A program made the translations under genes and the position numbers. The notes under the pieces were generated by a model, which was not told the DNA's origin, did no database searches, and saw only the letters and a program-made list of their open reading frames with translations. A stretch of 64,000 bases of DNA from Pelagibacteraceae bacterium (GTDB lineage Bacteria > Pseudomonadota > Alphaproteobacteria > Pelagibacterales > Pelagibacteraceae), in NCBI GenBank assembly GCA_008638005.1, contig VTPE01000001.1, positions 1 through 64,000 on the forward strand, given 5' to 3'. Positions 9,266 to 17,888 of the stretch are shown here, in pieces; position 1 is the first letter of the stretch; each line of letters begins with the position of its first letter.

Positions 9266-9998
9266 ATTGAACGTTTTCTAAATAAAGACCACAAGCTGGA
9301 GCTGGGCTAGCACAGTTTTTTCTATTTTTTGATAATAATGATTTTTTAAGATCGTTTAAAGACCATTTTTTTTCACCTACATTTTTAATTGCCCCTACAA
9401 TTGATCTCACCTGATGTTGTAAAAAAGATCTTGATTTAATGCGATAAATAATTTCATCACCTTTTTTTTCTATTTGTGAATGAATAATTTCTCGTATTGG
9501 AGAATTTGCTTCACATGAAGAAGAACGGAATGTTGTAAAATCATGTACTCCTAAGAAAACTGAAGCAGCTTCGTTCATTAAGTCAAAATCCAATTTCTTG
9601 CTGATATGCCAAGCTTTTTGCTCCAAAATAGCGGGTGGTGATGTTCTATTTAATATTTTATAAAAATACGTTCTTAATATAGCACTTCTTCTTGCATCAA
9701 AATTTTTTTCAACTCTTTCTATTTTTAAAATACTGATATGATTTTTTTTTAAAAAGTGATTTAAACTATTGGTGACTTTGCCACTTTCAATTTCTAAATT
9801 AATATCAAAATGAAAAACTTGTCCAAGCGCATGAACACCAGAGTCAGTTCTTCCGGATCCAAAAATTTCAATTTTACCAAGACTTATTTCTTTAAATGAG
9901 TTTTGAATACACTGTTGAATTGTATTTCCATTAGGTTGAGATTGCCAACCATTAAAACCTGATCCATCATATTCTACAACAGCCTTGTAACGATACAT
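9258..9998 (-). CDS. truA: tRNA pseudouridine(38-40) synthase TruA
   Basis: TruA isomerises uridines 38-40 in the anticodon arm of tRNAs. The 246-residue protein has the catalytic signature GSGRTDSGVHALGQV with the nucleophilic Asp52, the early EYDGSGFNGWQ segment near residue 9, and the C-terminal SFLQHQVRSIVGAI block. Its start shares one base with the fmt stop and its end overlaps acetoacetyl-CoA synthetase. The def-fmt-truA order is common in alphaproteobacteria. Confidence 0.95.
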   Translation of the reverse strand: MYRYKAVVEYDGSGFNGWQSQPNGNTIQQCIQNSFKEISLGKIEIFGSGRTDSGVHALGQVFHFDINLEIESGKVTNSLNHFLKKNHISILKIERVEKNFDARRSAILRTYFYKILNRTSPPAILEQKAWHISKKLDFDLMNEAASVFLGVHDFTTFRSSSCEANSPIREIIHSQIEKKGDEIIYRIKSRSFLQHQVRSIVGAIKNVGEKKWSLNDLKKSLLSKNRKNCASPAPACGLYLENVQYE

Positions 9999-10888
9999 TA
10001 ATTAAAGTTATAACCCTTCAAAAATTCTTTTACTGGCTGCTTATTCTTTCCAGGCTTTTGGATTTCTAAGACTTCAATTGATCCATTTCTACAACCAATT
10101 AATAAAGTTTCTTTATCGCAAAAAATTTTTCCGGGTTTCTCTATATTTTTTTTTGATATTTTGCACTCAAATATTTTTAACTTTTCATCGTTATATAAAA
10201 AATAAGCACCAGGCTTTGGTGAGAGACCATGTATCTTTGCAACAATATTTTCTGCATTTAAATTCCAATCAATAAACTCATCATCCTTTGTAATTTTTTT
10301 TGCATAACTTGCATGGATGTGATCTTGCTCTTCAAATTCGTATTGGTTCGTTTTTATGATATTGACAGCTTGAACTATTAAATCTGCACCTAATTGAGAT
10401 AAATTTTCCTCAGTTTCTCCATGTTTCGAATCTAAATTAATCGGAATACTTTTTTTAATTAAAACTGGTCCCGCATCAAGCTCCTTAACAATTTTCATAA
10501 TTGATATTCCTGTTTTAGAATCTCTATTCATAATTGATCTCTGAATAGGAGCAGCTCCTCTCCATTTAGGCAATAATGAAGCATGAATATTAATAAATAA
10601 ACATTGTTTTAAAAAATTATCGGGTATGATTTGTCCATATGCTGCAACGATAACAAGATCAAAATTTTTAATTTTAAAAAACTCAAAATCATCTTTTAAA
10701 AATTTTGGTATTCTAACTTCAATATTTAGTTGATTGGATACCTGGTGTATTGGACTTAAAATTTCTTTCATTCCACGATTTGACTTTTTGGGTGGTTGAG
10801 TAAAAACTGTATCTACTGTGAAAGTGTGATGTAACTTTTCTAAAGCAGATACTGCAAAATTTGGGGTTCCCATGAATGCAATTTTCAT
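9998..10888 (-). CDS. fmt: Methionyl-tRNA formyltransferase
   Basis: Fmt formylates initiator Met-tRNA using 10-formyl-tetrahydrofolate. I use the ATG at 10888 (296 residues, MKIAFMGTPNFAVSAL), which matches the family N-terminus; a TTG at 10897 would add three residues and cannot be excluded. The formyltransferase domain includes the folate-binding motif HASLLPKWRGAAPIQ near residue 104 with its Asn/His neighbourhood, then LDAGPVL. The C-terminal tRNA-binding domain starts near 205 (LSPKPGAYF). It is followed by truA and preceded by def, which acts later on the formylated product. Confidence 0.95.
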   Translation of the reverse strand: MKIAFMGTPNFAVSALEKLHHTFTVDTVFTQPPKKSNRGMKEILSPIHQVSNQLNIEVRIPKFLKDDFEFFKIKNFDLVIVAAYGQIIPDNFLKQCLFINIHASLLPKWRGAAPIQRSIMNRDSKTGISIMKIVKELDAGPVLIKKSIPINLDSKHGETEENLSQLGADLIVQAVNIIKTNQYEFEEQDHIHASYAKKITKDDEFIDWNLNAENIVAKIHGLSPKPGAYFLYNDEKLKIFECKISKKNIEKPGKIFCDKETLLIGCRNGSIEVLEIQKPGKNKQPVKEFLKGYNFN

Positions 10889-10898
10889 AGTATGCAAA

Positions 10899-11417
10899 CT
10901 AGTTCGTTTCTTCTTCCTTTTTGGCTTTCACTAATTTTTTTATTATCATATCTTTTTTTAGTTTTGATAAGTAGTCTATAAATAGAATACCGTCACAATG
11001 ATCTACCTCGTGCTGAATGCACGTTGATAATAAATCATCCGCTTCTATCTCTTTTTGTTTTCCATTATAATCCAAAAATTGTAATTTACATTTTTTAGGT
11101 CTTGTTACTTCCGCATAATGCCCTGGGATAGATAAACACCCTTCTTCACGTGTATTAAGCTCTTCAGACTTCCATAAAATTTTTGGGTTAATTATAAATA
11201 AAGGTTTTTTTGGCTCATCTTCTTTGGCCAGATCAATCACAATAATTTTTTTTAATACACCTACTTGAGGTGCTGCCAATCCTATGCCTGGCGCCTGGTA
11301 CATTGTTTCTAACATGCTATCCATTAGTTTTTTTGTTTCTTGATTTATAGTTTCTACTTCAGAAGATTTTTTTCTTAAAATAGGATCAGGTTCTTTTAGA
11401 ATGTTTAATATTGTCAT
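10899..11417 (-). CDS. def: Peptide deformylase
   Basis: Def removes the N-formyl group from nascent proteins. The 172-residue sequence has all three family motifs: GIGLAAPQVG at 44-53, EEGCLSIPG with metal ligand Cys94, and QHEVDH with metal ligands His136 and His140 and catalytic Glu137. The length is typical. It overlaps recR upstream by 4 bp and is followed by fmt after about 10 bp, pairing the enzymes that add and remove formyl. Confidence 0.96.
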   Translation of the reverse strand: MTILNILKEPDPILRKKSSEVETINQETKKLMDSMLETMYQAPGIGLAAPQVGVLKKIIVIDLAKEDEPKKPLFIINPKILWKSEELNTREEGCLSIPGHYAEVTRPKKCKLQFLDYNGKQKEIEADDLLSTCIQHEVDHCDGILFIDYLSKLKKDMIIKKLVKAKKEEETN

Positions 11418-12034
11418 TTATTATCATTTACAGAATTTCGATATTTGAAAGCTGAAAATAATGTTCCATCATCTAAATATTCAATCTCACTTCCTACAGG
11501 AAGGCCATGTGCTAGCTTAGTTACTTTTATGCCAAGACTTTTTAAACTATCATTTATATAAAAGGCTGTTGTTTGACCCTCAATAGTCGCTGAGGTTGCT
11601 ATAATAACTTCATTTATGTTATTTTTTTTTACCCTATCAATTAAAGAGTCAATTAATAAAGCCTGTGGATCGGATCCGTTCATAGCAGATAATGTTCCAC
11701 CCAAAATGTGATAATGGCCTTTATAAATATTTGTAGCCTCCATTGCCCACATATCAGCAATATTTTCTACAACACATAACTGATCGTAGGAATTATTAAT
11801 ATAATGGCATTTAGTAATAGTGCAATTTACATCTAAAGATTTTATGGCTCCACAAATACTACACCTTGAAATTTTAGTATGGGCATTAGCTAATGCATCG
11901 GAAAGTGGCTTCATTAAATTTTCTTTATTTTTTAACAAATGCAGAGCTATCCTTCTGGCTGATTTTGGTCCTAACCCAGGTAAACGTGAAATTAAATTTA
12001 TAAGATTATCTAATGAAGGTTCGCTTAATTTCAT
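11414..12034 (-). CDS. recR: Recombination mediator protein RecR
   Basis: RecR works with RecO/RecF to load RecA at single-stranded gaps. The 206-residue protein has an N-terminal helix-hairpin-helix (residues 9-32, LISRLPGLGPKSARRIALHL), a four-cysteine zinc motif (Cys58, 61, 71, 76), a Toprim domain (about 85-175, including VVENIADMWAME) and the C-terminal AHGLPVGSEIEYLDDGTL segment. The dnaX-ybaB-recR order is highly conserved in bacteria and here the genes are separated by 1-2 bp. Confidence 0.96.
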   Translation of the reverse strand: MKLSEPSLDNLINLISRLPGLGPKSARRIALHLLKNKENLMKPLSDALANAHTKISRCSICGAIKSLDVNCTITKCHYINNSYDQLCVVENIADMWAMEATNIYKGHYHILGGTLSAMNGSDPQALLIDSLIDRVKKNNINEVIIATSATIEGQTTAFYINDSLKSLGIKVTKLAHGLPVGSEIEYLDDGTLFSAFKYRNSVNDNK

Positions 12035-12035
12035 T

Positions 12036-12353
12036 TTACATTGGAAATTTAAATCCTGGCGGCATTTTTATACCACCAGTTAATTTAGACATCTCTTCTT
12101 GTGTTTTACCTTCAACTTCTTTTTTTGCATTATTAGTTGCAGCTACTATCAAATCCTCAACTACACCCTTTTCTTCTTTTAAAATTTCATCGCTAATATC
12201 AACTTTAACTAGCTCAAAATGACCATTCATTTGTACTTTAACAGAACCTCCGCCTGCAACACCTTCGGCTATAACATTTTTTAATCCATCTTTTGCTTCC
12301 ATCATCTTTTGTTGCATTTCTTGGGCCTGTTTGAGCATTTTACTAAAATCCAT
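12036..12353 (-). CDS. YbaB/EbfC family nucleoid-associated protein
   Basis: The 105-residue protein matches YbaB/EbfC, a dimeric DNA-binding, nucleoid-associated family. The N-terminal coiled region is MDFSKMLKQAQEMQQKMMEAK; the central strand GSVKVQMNGHFELVKVDIS and the later LIVAATNNAKKEVE are also typical. It lies between dnaX and recR, the usual location, with gaps of 1-2 bp. Its exact cellular role is not settled even in model species. Confidence 0.93.
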   Translation of the reverse strand: MDFSKMLKQAQEMQQKMMEAKDGLKNVIAEGVAGGGSVKVQMNGHFELVKVDISDEILKEEKGVVEDLIVAATNNAKKEVEGKTQEEMSKLTGGIKMPPGFKFPM

Positions 12354-12355
12354 GA

Positions 12356-14020
12356 CTACTCCTCATCATCTTTATTTAATTTTTTATATTCAATTAACTC
12401 CGCTTCTGGAAATAACTCTTTTACTTTTTTATATACTTCTGTTTGTTTTGCCTTTTCAAAAAGCTCTTCTTTTAACTTATTTTTTTTTTCATAAATTGTT
12501 TCTTCACCTAAATCTTTGGATAAAGTTATGATCCATCTATTACCTGTCCATTCTAATAACTTTGAAGTTAAGTTTTTAATGAAATGTTTTGATAATTTTT
12601 CATTAAAAGCAATATCTATTTTACCTTGAGAAAATTTAACTAATCTTACATTTCTTTCTAAATCAAATTTTAGTTCTATCTCTTTATTCTTTTCAACAAG
12701 GTTTACTAAATCTTGAAAACTATCAATTTTTGATGTGATTGGATTGTTACTTATTTTTGTTTGTGGCCTTTCAAGTTCTTGTGAAATATTTTTAATTTGA
12801 GTTGTGGGCTCATTATTTATTTTTGATGTTACTGATCCTAATTTTTGACTCTCATTATTTTCATTTATACTTTCTTCGCTTGACCCAAGAATTGCTTGAG
12901 GGTCTGGCATATTTTTTAAATGACACAACCTTGTTAAAAGCATTTGAAAAGCTATCGATAAATTTGGATAAAGATTTAAATCTTCTAAACCTTTAAGTAA
13001 GAAATGCCATAACATGGTTAAATATGTTAAATCCAGATCCTTAACCAGATGATTTAATCTATCTGCGTCAGCTTCTGAAACGCTCAAATCTTTAGAGATT
13101 TTTCCCAAAGTTTTAGTTCGCGTCATTAAATAACAAATCTCTAAAAGACTATGAAGAACAAGTTTGGGGTCTGCTCCAATATCAAAAATTTCCTCAACTG
13201 TGCTTACAGATTTTTCAACATTACCTTCAACAACATTTGTCATTAAATCAATAATCTTAGATGTATCAGCAAGTCCAAGCATTTCTCTAACTTTGTCCTC
13301 TGTAACCTTCGCTCCCATTAAATTATAAGTAATGATTGATTGATCTAAAATTGAGAGCGCATCTCTGACTGATCCCTCTGAAGATTTTGCAATTAGACTT
13401 AAAGAGTTATCATCAACATCTGCTTTTTCTTTTTCACAAATTTTAGAAAGAAAATCTTTCATTTCATCTACTTTAATTCTTCTAAGATCAAATCGTTGAC
13501 ATCTCGATAGAATGGTTACTGGGATTTTTTTTACTTCTGTGGTTGCTAGAATAAATTTTAAGTGAGGTGGTGGCTCCTCCAAAGTTTTTAATAAAGCATT
13601 AAAAGCTTGTTTCGATAACATATGTACCTCGTCAATAATAAAAACTTTGTACTCCGCAGTGGAGGGATGATACTTTGAAGCTTCTAAAATTTCTCTAATA
13701 TCATCTATTCCAGTTTTTGATGCTGCATCCATTTCAAGAATATCAATATGATTTGAGTTAGTAATAGAATCGCAATGACAAAAATCTCCGTCTTTACACT
13801 TTTCATTAGTGGAAAAATCCACATTACAATTGATGGCTTTTGCTATAATTCTTGCGGTTGTTGTTTTGCCTGTTCCTCGTATACCCGTTAACAAGTAAGC
13901 ATTTGGTAGTCTTTTTAATTTTATCGCATTTTGAATAGATAGAACCATGGACTCTTGTCCTATAAGTTCACCAAATTTTTGAGGTCTATACTTTAACGCT
14001 AGTGGTTTTCTATTTGTCAT
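12356..14020 (-). CDS. dnaX: DNA polymerase III subunit gamma/tau
   Basis: DnaX is the ATPase of the clamp loader. In the 554 residues I see Walker A GIRGTGKTT at about 46-54, a zinc module (Cys65, 75, 81, 83), DEVH Walker B at 130-133, the sensor region TTEVKKIPVTILSRCQRF and clamp-loader domain III to about 360. A variable linker (about 375-440) and tau-like C-terminal domain follow. A run of ten A residues in the sense strand (12480-12489, residue about 511) would bring a TAA into frame if slippage occurred, shortening the C-terminus. The ATG is only 9 nt after the SRP RNA. Confidence 0.95.
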   Translation of the reverse strand: MTNRKPLALKYRPQKFGELIGQESMVLSIQNAIKLKRLPNAYLLTGIRGTGKTTTARIIAKAINCNVDFSTNEKCKDGDFCHCDSITNSNHIDILEMDAASKTGIDDIREILEASKYHPSTAEYKVFIIDEVHMLSKQAFNALLKTLEEPPPHLKFILATTEVKKIPVTILSRCQRFDLRRIKVDEMKDFLSKICEKEKADVDDNSLSLIAKSSEGSVRDALSILDQSIITYNLMGAKVTEDKVREMLGLADTSKIIDLMTNVVEGNVEKSVSTVEEIFDIGADPKLVLHSLLEICYLMTRTKTLGKISKDLSVSEADADRLNHLVKDLDLTYLTMLWHFLLKGLEDLNLYPNLSIAFQMLLTRLCHLKNMPDPQAILGSSEESINENNESQKLGSVTSKINNEPTTQIKNISQELERPQTKISNNPITSKIDSFQDLVNLVEKNKEIELKFDLERNVRLVKFSQGKIDIAFNEKLSKHFIKNLTSKLLEWTGNRWIITLSKDLGEETIYEKKNKLKEELFEKAKQTEVYKKVKELFPEAELIEYKKLNKDDEE

Positions 14021-14029
14021 AGTTTTAAC

Positions 14030-14124
14030 GGGGAACTGAATAACAACCTGAAAAATTCACGGTACGGCTGCTTTCTTTCGAACCTGACCGGATTAACGTA
14101 ACATCCACCTGCTATCAATTCCCC
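14030..14124 (-). ncRNA. ffs: Bacterial SRP RNA (4.5S RNA)
   Basis: Read on the minus strand, the 95-nt segment opens with GGGGAA and closes with TTCCCC, and these ends pair. Its centre holds the SRP domain IV core: GGTCAGG, a short TTCG-type apex, then AAAGCAGCC, equivalent to the Ffh-binding asymmetric loop of E. coli 4.5S RNA. Placement just before dnaX is common in proteobacteria. There is no T-tract terminator between its 3' end and dnaX, so the RNA and the dnaX mRNA are probably made as one transcript and separated by processing. Confidence 0.92.
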
Positions 14125-14129
14125 TCTTT

Positions 14130-14135
14130 AATATA
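14130..14135 (-). promoter_or_regulatory. Candidate -10 box of the SRP RNA gene
   Basis: On the minus strand the hexamer TATATT ends five bases before the first G of the SRP RNA (14124), the right distance for transcription to begin at or beside the mature 5' end. I cannot find a good -35 at 16-18 bp spacing, so this is a partial promoter call. Confidence 0.5.
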
Positions 14136-14152
14136 ACAAGTTAAGCTAAAAT

Positions 14153-14172
14153 CTACAGAGTTGAATCTGTGG
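14153..14172 (-). terminator. Weak hairpin just after pheA
   Basis: Immediately after the pheA stop the arms ACAGA and TCTGT (plus an outer pair) can form a small stem around a six-base loop, followed on the minus strand by ATTTTAG. It may partly terminate the kdsB-pheA transcript before the SRP RNA gene. The stem is short, so confidence is low. Confidence 0.35.
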
Positions 14173-14173
14173 A

Positions 14174-15019
14174 CTAGTGATTAATTCTATAATCCGAAGC
14201 TTGATAAACTCCCAAAATATCAAGAGTTTCAGTATTTTTTTTTAAAATATCTAAAGACGCTTTCACACCCTCTTCTTCATCATGTCCTTCAATATCCAAG
14301 TAAAACAAAGCCTGATCAAATGTATTGTTCACTGTAAAACTTTCTAGTTTAGTTAGGTTGACTGAATGTGATGCAAATCCACCTAGAGAATTATAAAGTG
14401 CAGCTGGTGTACTTTTTAATTTAAAAATACATGTTGTGATAAACTTTTGATTTTTATCATAATTAATTTTTTTTGTTTCATTAGATGACATAATTAAAAA
14501 TCGAGTAGTATTTCCTTTAACATCCTCAAAGTCTTTTTCTAAAATATCTAATTGATATATTTCAGCTGCTAATTCTGATGCAATAACTGCAACATCATTA
14601 CGGTTTTCTTCACTAAGTTTTTTTGCAGAACCAGCAGTGTCTGCCTCGATAATAGGAGAGAGGTTATATTTATTTATTTTTTCTTGGCACTGTCCTATTG
14701 CATGAGAATGGCTTTTAACAATTTTAATATTTTTTAAATCATTTCCTCTTGTTGCTAATAGACAATGATTAACAACGTGAAAAGACTCACCGATAATTTT
14801 CAATTTATACTTTGGTAATAAAAAGTGAACGTCTGCCACTCTTCCTGCAATAGAATTTTCAATAGGAATAACAGCAACAATATCTTTATTTTTTTTGACC
14901 AGATTCAAAGTATCGTTAAATGTCTTGCATGGAATTACTTCTGGATCTTTGTAAATTTTATTTGAAGCTAAATGTGAATAGGATCCCAATTCACCTTGTA
15001 TTGCAATTTTTTGTTTCAT
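14174..15019 (-). CDS. pheA: Prephenate dehydratase
   Basis: This enzyme converts prephenate to phenylpyruvate in phenylalanine synthesis. It is the monofunctional form (281 residues, no chorismate mutase domain). The N-terminal catalytic domain begins KIAIQGELGSYSHLAS and includes the PIENSIAGRV motif near residue 95 and the catalytic TTRFLIMS near 167. A C-terminal ACT domain (about 190-275, LYNSLGGFASHSVNLTKLES) implies feedback regulation by phenylalanine. It overlaps kdsB by 4 bp. The partner enzyme for tyrosine, tyrA, is elsewhere in this window. Confidence 0.95.
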   Translation of the reverse strand: MKQKIAIQGELGSYSHLASNKIYKDPEVIPCKTFNDTLNLVKKNKDIVAVIPIENSIAGRVADVHFLLPKYKLKIIGESFHVVNHCLLATRGNDLKNIKIVKSHSHAIGQCQEKINKYNLSPIIEADTAGSAKKLSEENRNDVAVIASELAAEIYQLDILEKDFEDVKGNTTRFLIMSSNETKKINYDKNQKFITTCIFKLKSTPAALYNSLGGFASHSVNLTKLESFTVNNTFDQALFYLDIEGHDEEEGVKASLDILKKNTETLDILGVYQASDYRINH

Positions 15020-15735
15020 ATCATTTTTCTAATTTTTTCTAGGTCTTCCTGTGTATCAACACTTAACGGACTATCTTTAGTATAACCAACAAAAATATCT
15101 ATATTATTATCTAAAAATCGCATTTGCTCAAGGCTTCTCTCTTTTTCATTTGCTGTTCTATCTAGTCTAATAAACTTTTCTAATACCTCTTTTTTATAAC
15201 TATAAAGACCAATATGATGATAAAAAAATTCTTCATTATTTATTTTTCTCACAAAATTCTTTGCTTGAGAAAAACTGTCCATTTTTAATTCTTGAGCAGT
15301 GACTGCTTTGACAACATTTAAATCTTTTATTTCTTCTTTTTCAATTTTACTGGCAACAGTTGCAACTGAAACATTGGGGTTAGAAATCATAAAGTTTTTT
15401 AACATGTTAATTGTATCAGGATTAATTGTAGGCATATCACCTTGGACATTAATTATAATATCATGATCTAAGCTTAAATTTTGAATTGCCTCATAAATTC
15501 TATCACTTCCTGTCGTATGGTCTTTGCGAGTCATAATCGCTTGACCTCCGTTACTTTTGATTTCTTCTAAAATTTCTTGATCTGCGGTTGCAACAAATAC
15601 ATCGTCAACCTCAGATAATTTTGCTCTCTCCCATACATGTAAAATCATAGATTTATTTCTAATTTTTAATAGAGGTTTGTTTGGAAGTCTTTTTGCAGCT
15701 AGATGGCTTGGTATTATTATTGCTGTTTTATTCAT
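15016..15735 (-). CDS. kdsB: 3-deoxy-manno-octulosonate cytidylyltransferase
   Basis: KdsB activates Kdo to CMP-Kdo for the lipopolysaccharide inner core. The 239-residue protein has the nucleotidyltransferase opening IIPSHLAAKRLPNKPL (residues 7-22), the TTGSDRIYEA segment near 74, the metal-binding NVQGDMP near 96 and the C-terminal VDTQEDLEKIRKMI. It implies that the organism makes a Kdo-containing envelope. It heads a two-gene unit with pheA and is divergent from the cytochrome c gene, with an 81-bp gap that should hold both promoters. Confidence 0.94.
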   Translation of the reverse strand: MNKTAIIIPSHLAAKRLPNKPLLKIRNKSMILHVWERAKLSEVDDVFVATADQEILEEIKSNGGQAIMTRKDHTTGSDRIYEAIQNLSLDHDIIINVQGDMPTINPDTINMLKNFMISNPNVSVATVASKIEKEEIKDLNVVKAVTAQELKMDSFSQAKNFVRKINNEEFFYHHIGLYSYKKEVLEKFIRLDRTANEKERSLEQMRFLDNNIDIFVGYTKDSPLSVDTQEDLEKIRKMI

Positions 15736-15816
15736 AGTTGAAAGTGCGACAACTGTTACATAATTTTATACTCTAAATCTGCAAAAAAATAATATAAGAA
15801 TTTAAAGATTAATTTA

Positions 15817-16359
15817 ATGGACAGTTTTGAATTTAACAAAATAGCGGCAGCTTTTCTCACAACCGCCCTTGTTTTTATAGGCATCAAAGAGCTTGGGGAT
15901 GCAATTTATCATGTCGAAAAGCCAAAAAAATCTGCATACATAGTTGAGGGAGTAGCTGAAACAAATTCGGCTGCTAAAGTTGAAAAAAAAGTAGAAGAAC
16001 AACTTGCTTCCATAACTCCACTATTAGCATCTGCTTCGATTGACTCGGGAGCTAAAGTTTTTAAAAAATGTGCAGCATGTCATAACATTGATAAAGGTGG
16101 AGCTAATAAAGTTGGTCCTGGTCTTTGGGGCATTGTAAATCAAAAAGTTGGTGCAGTTGAAGGCTTCAAGTACTCTGCTGCTCTAAGTGGTTATGGTAAA
16201 AATTGGACTTTTGAAGAATTAAACGGATTTCTTCATAAACCAATGAAATACATCAAAGGTACAAAAATGGGTTTTGCTGGACTCAAAAAAGATCAAGATA
16301 GAGCTGATGTAATAGCATATATGAACAGCAAAAGTGATGCTCCAGCACCTTTAAAATAA
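15817..16359 (+). CDS. Membrane-anchored c-type cytochrome (CycM/c552 type)
   Basis: The 180-residue protein has an N-terminal uncleaved hydrophobic anchor (about residues 9-24), a flexible linker rich in Val, Glu and Lys, then a class I cytochrome c domain. The heme-binding motif is CAACH at 85-89 and the axial methionine is probably Met151 in GTKMGFAGL, with the usual KVGPGLWGIV segment after the heme site. This matches alphaproteobacterial CycM, which carries electrons between the bc1 complex and a terminal oxidase on the periplasmic face of the inner membrane. Confidence 0.9.
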   Translation: MDSFEFNKIAAAFLTTALVFIGIKELGDAIYHVEKPKKSAYIVEGVAETNSAAKVEKKVEEQLASITPLLASASIDSGAKVFKKCAACHNIDKGGANKVGPGLWGIVNQKVGAVEGFKYSAALSGYGKNWTFEELNGFLHKPMKYIKGTKMGFAGLKKDQDRADVIAYMNSKSDAPAPLK

Positions 16360-16395
16360 TTAAAACTCCTTTAAGATCCAAATTAACTTGAAATC

Positions 16396-17868
16396 ATGAT
16401 TAAGGATCTTTCTATTTTTTTTAAAAAAGAAACACTTGTTATGGGCGGTTTAGGCTTTTCAGCAGGACTTCCAATTATGCTTGTTTTTTCAACACTGTCT
16501 GTCTGGCTAGTAAAGGCTGGCGTTGAAAGAAGCACCGTCACTTTATTTAGTTGGGCAGGGTTTGCTTATTCTTTTAAATTTTTATGGAGTCCTATTGTAG
16601 ATAAATTTAGACTACCAATATTAAATCAATACGGACACAGAAGAAGCTGGCTTTTTTTTAGTCAAATTTTAATTATTATTTCAATTTTACTTGCTTCATT
16701 ATCTGATCCACAAAAAAATCTTTCATTTATGGCAATCTCAATTGTCTTAATTGCATTTTCGAGTGCCACACAAGATATTATTATCGACGCTTTTCGTATC
16801 GAGTCTGCACCAGAAAAAAAGCAAGGTCCATTAGCATCAATGTATCTTGCAGGTTATAGAGTGGCTATGATTGTTTCAGGTGCTGGAAGTTTATGGCTTG
16901 CTTCACATTTTAGCGGTTCTGTTTATCAGTTAGAAGTATGGAAAAATGTATATCAAATAATTAGTCTTTTTATGTTGATTGGTTTGATTTCTACTTTTTT
17001 TGCAAAAGAACCATTAATGCTAAAAAAGAATAATATTAAAAATTTTGAGCAGATAAAATTTACTGTATCTACAGTTTCATCAATAGTAATTTTTTTTATT
17101 GTCTACCTGAGTATTCCAGCAATCAATGAACTTAATTACTTTTTAAGTTTTTTATTAAATTTAGTTAAAATTTTACTTTCTTTTATGTCTTCATTATTTT
17201 TCTTATTTATAATGGAAAAAATTAATTTTTTGCCAAAAAAACAATCAAGAGAAATTTTTATAGGCCCAATATTAGATTTTTTCTCAAGATATAAAAAAAT
17301 TGCACTTTTCATGTTGCTCCTCATCGGTCTTTATAGAATTGCCGATGTTGTAATGGGAGTCATGGCAAATATTTTTTATCTTGAGAAAGGATATGAAATC
17401 AAAGATATAGCAACATACTCAAAATTTTTTGGACTTATAGCTACTATCATTGGAGGTTTTTTGGGTGGTGCTTTTTCAATGAAACTTGGCACTTATAAGA
17501 GTTTACTTATTGGTGCAATAGCCGCGGCACTTACCAATTTATTATTTGCATTACTTGCGGTTATTGAAAAGGACTTGCTATATTTGGCCATGATCATCAT
17601 AGCAGATAACTTGGCCAGTGGATTTGCTGGTGCCGCCTTTGTTGTTTATCTGTCTTCATTAACTTCAATTAAATTTACAGCAACCCAATATGCCCTTTTT
17701 AGCTCCCTAATGTTATTTGTTCCAAAATTACTAGCTGGATACTCTGGATCTATTGTAGACTTTATTGGCTATCCAAATTTTTTTATTTTTACAGCAATAC
17801 TGGGCATACCTGTAATTTTTTTAATTCTGTCGTTAAAAAAAATTAAATTAAAGTTTTACACACATTAG
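16396..17868 (+). CDS. AmpG-family muropeptide permease (MFS)
   Basis: This 490-residue polytopic protein has about 12-14 hydrophobic segments and resembles AmpG, which imports anhydro-muropeptides for cell-wall recycling. Recognisable features are LGFSAGLPIMLVFSTLSVWL near residue 20, SPIVDKFRLPILNQYGHRRSW near 66 (the MFS loop 2-3 signature) and SATQDIIIDAFRIE near 125. A second-half repeat has IGGFLGGAFSMKLG. It lies 36 bp after the cytochrome gene. The match to AmpG is good by pattern, but MFS substrates are hard to fix from sequence alone. Confidence 0.8.
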   Translation: MIKDLSIFFKKETLVMGGLGFSAGLPIMLVFSTLSVWLVKAGVERSTVTLFSWAGFAYSFKFLWSPIVDKFRLPILNQYGHRRSWLFFSQILIIISILLASLSDPQKNLSFMAISIVLIAFSSATQDIIIDAFRIESAPEKKQGPLASMYLAGYRVAMIVSGAGSLWLASHFSGSVYQLEVWKNVYQIISLFMLIGLISTFFAKEPLMLKKNNIKNFEQIKFTVSTVSSIVIFFIVYLSIPAINELNYFLSFLLNLVKILLSFMSSLFFLFIMEKINFLPKKQSREIFIGPILDFFSRYKKIALFMLLLIGLYRIADVVMGVMANIFYLEKGYEIKDIATYSKFFGLIATIIGGFLGGAFSMKLGTYKSLLIGAIAAALTNLLFALLAVIEKDLLYLAMIIIADNLASGFAGAAFVVYLSSLTSIKFTATQYALFSSLMLFVPKLLAGYSGSIVDFIGYPNFFIFTAILGIPVIFLILSLKKIKLKFYTH

Positions 17869-17888
17869 CCTCGATGTTACCAATAACG

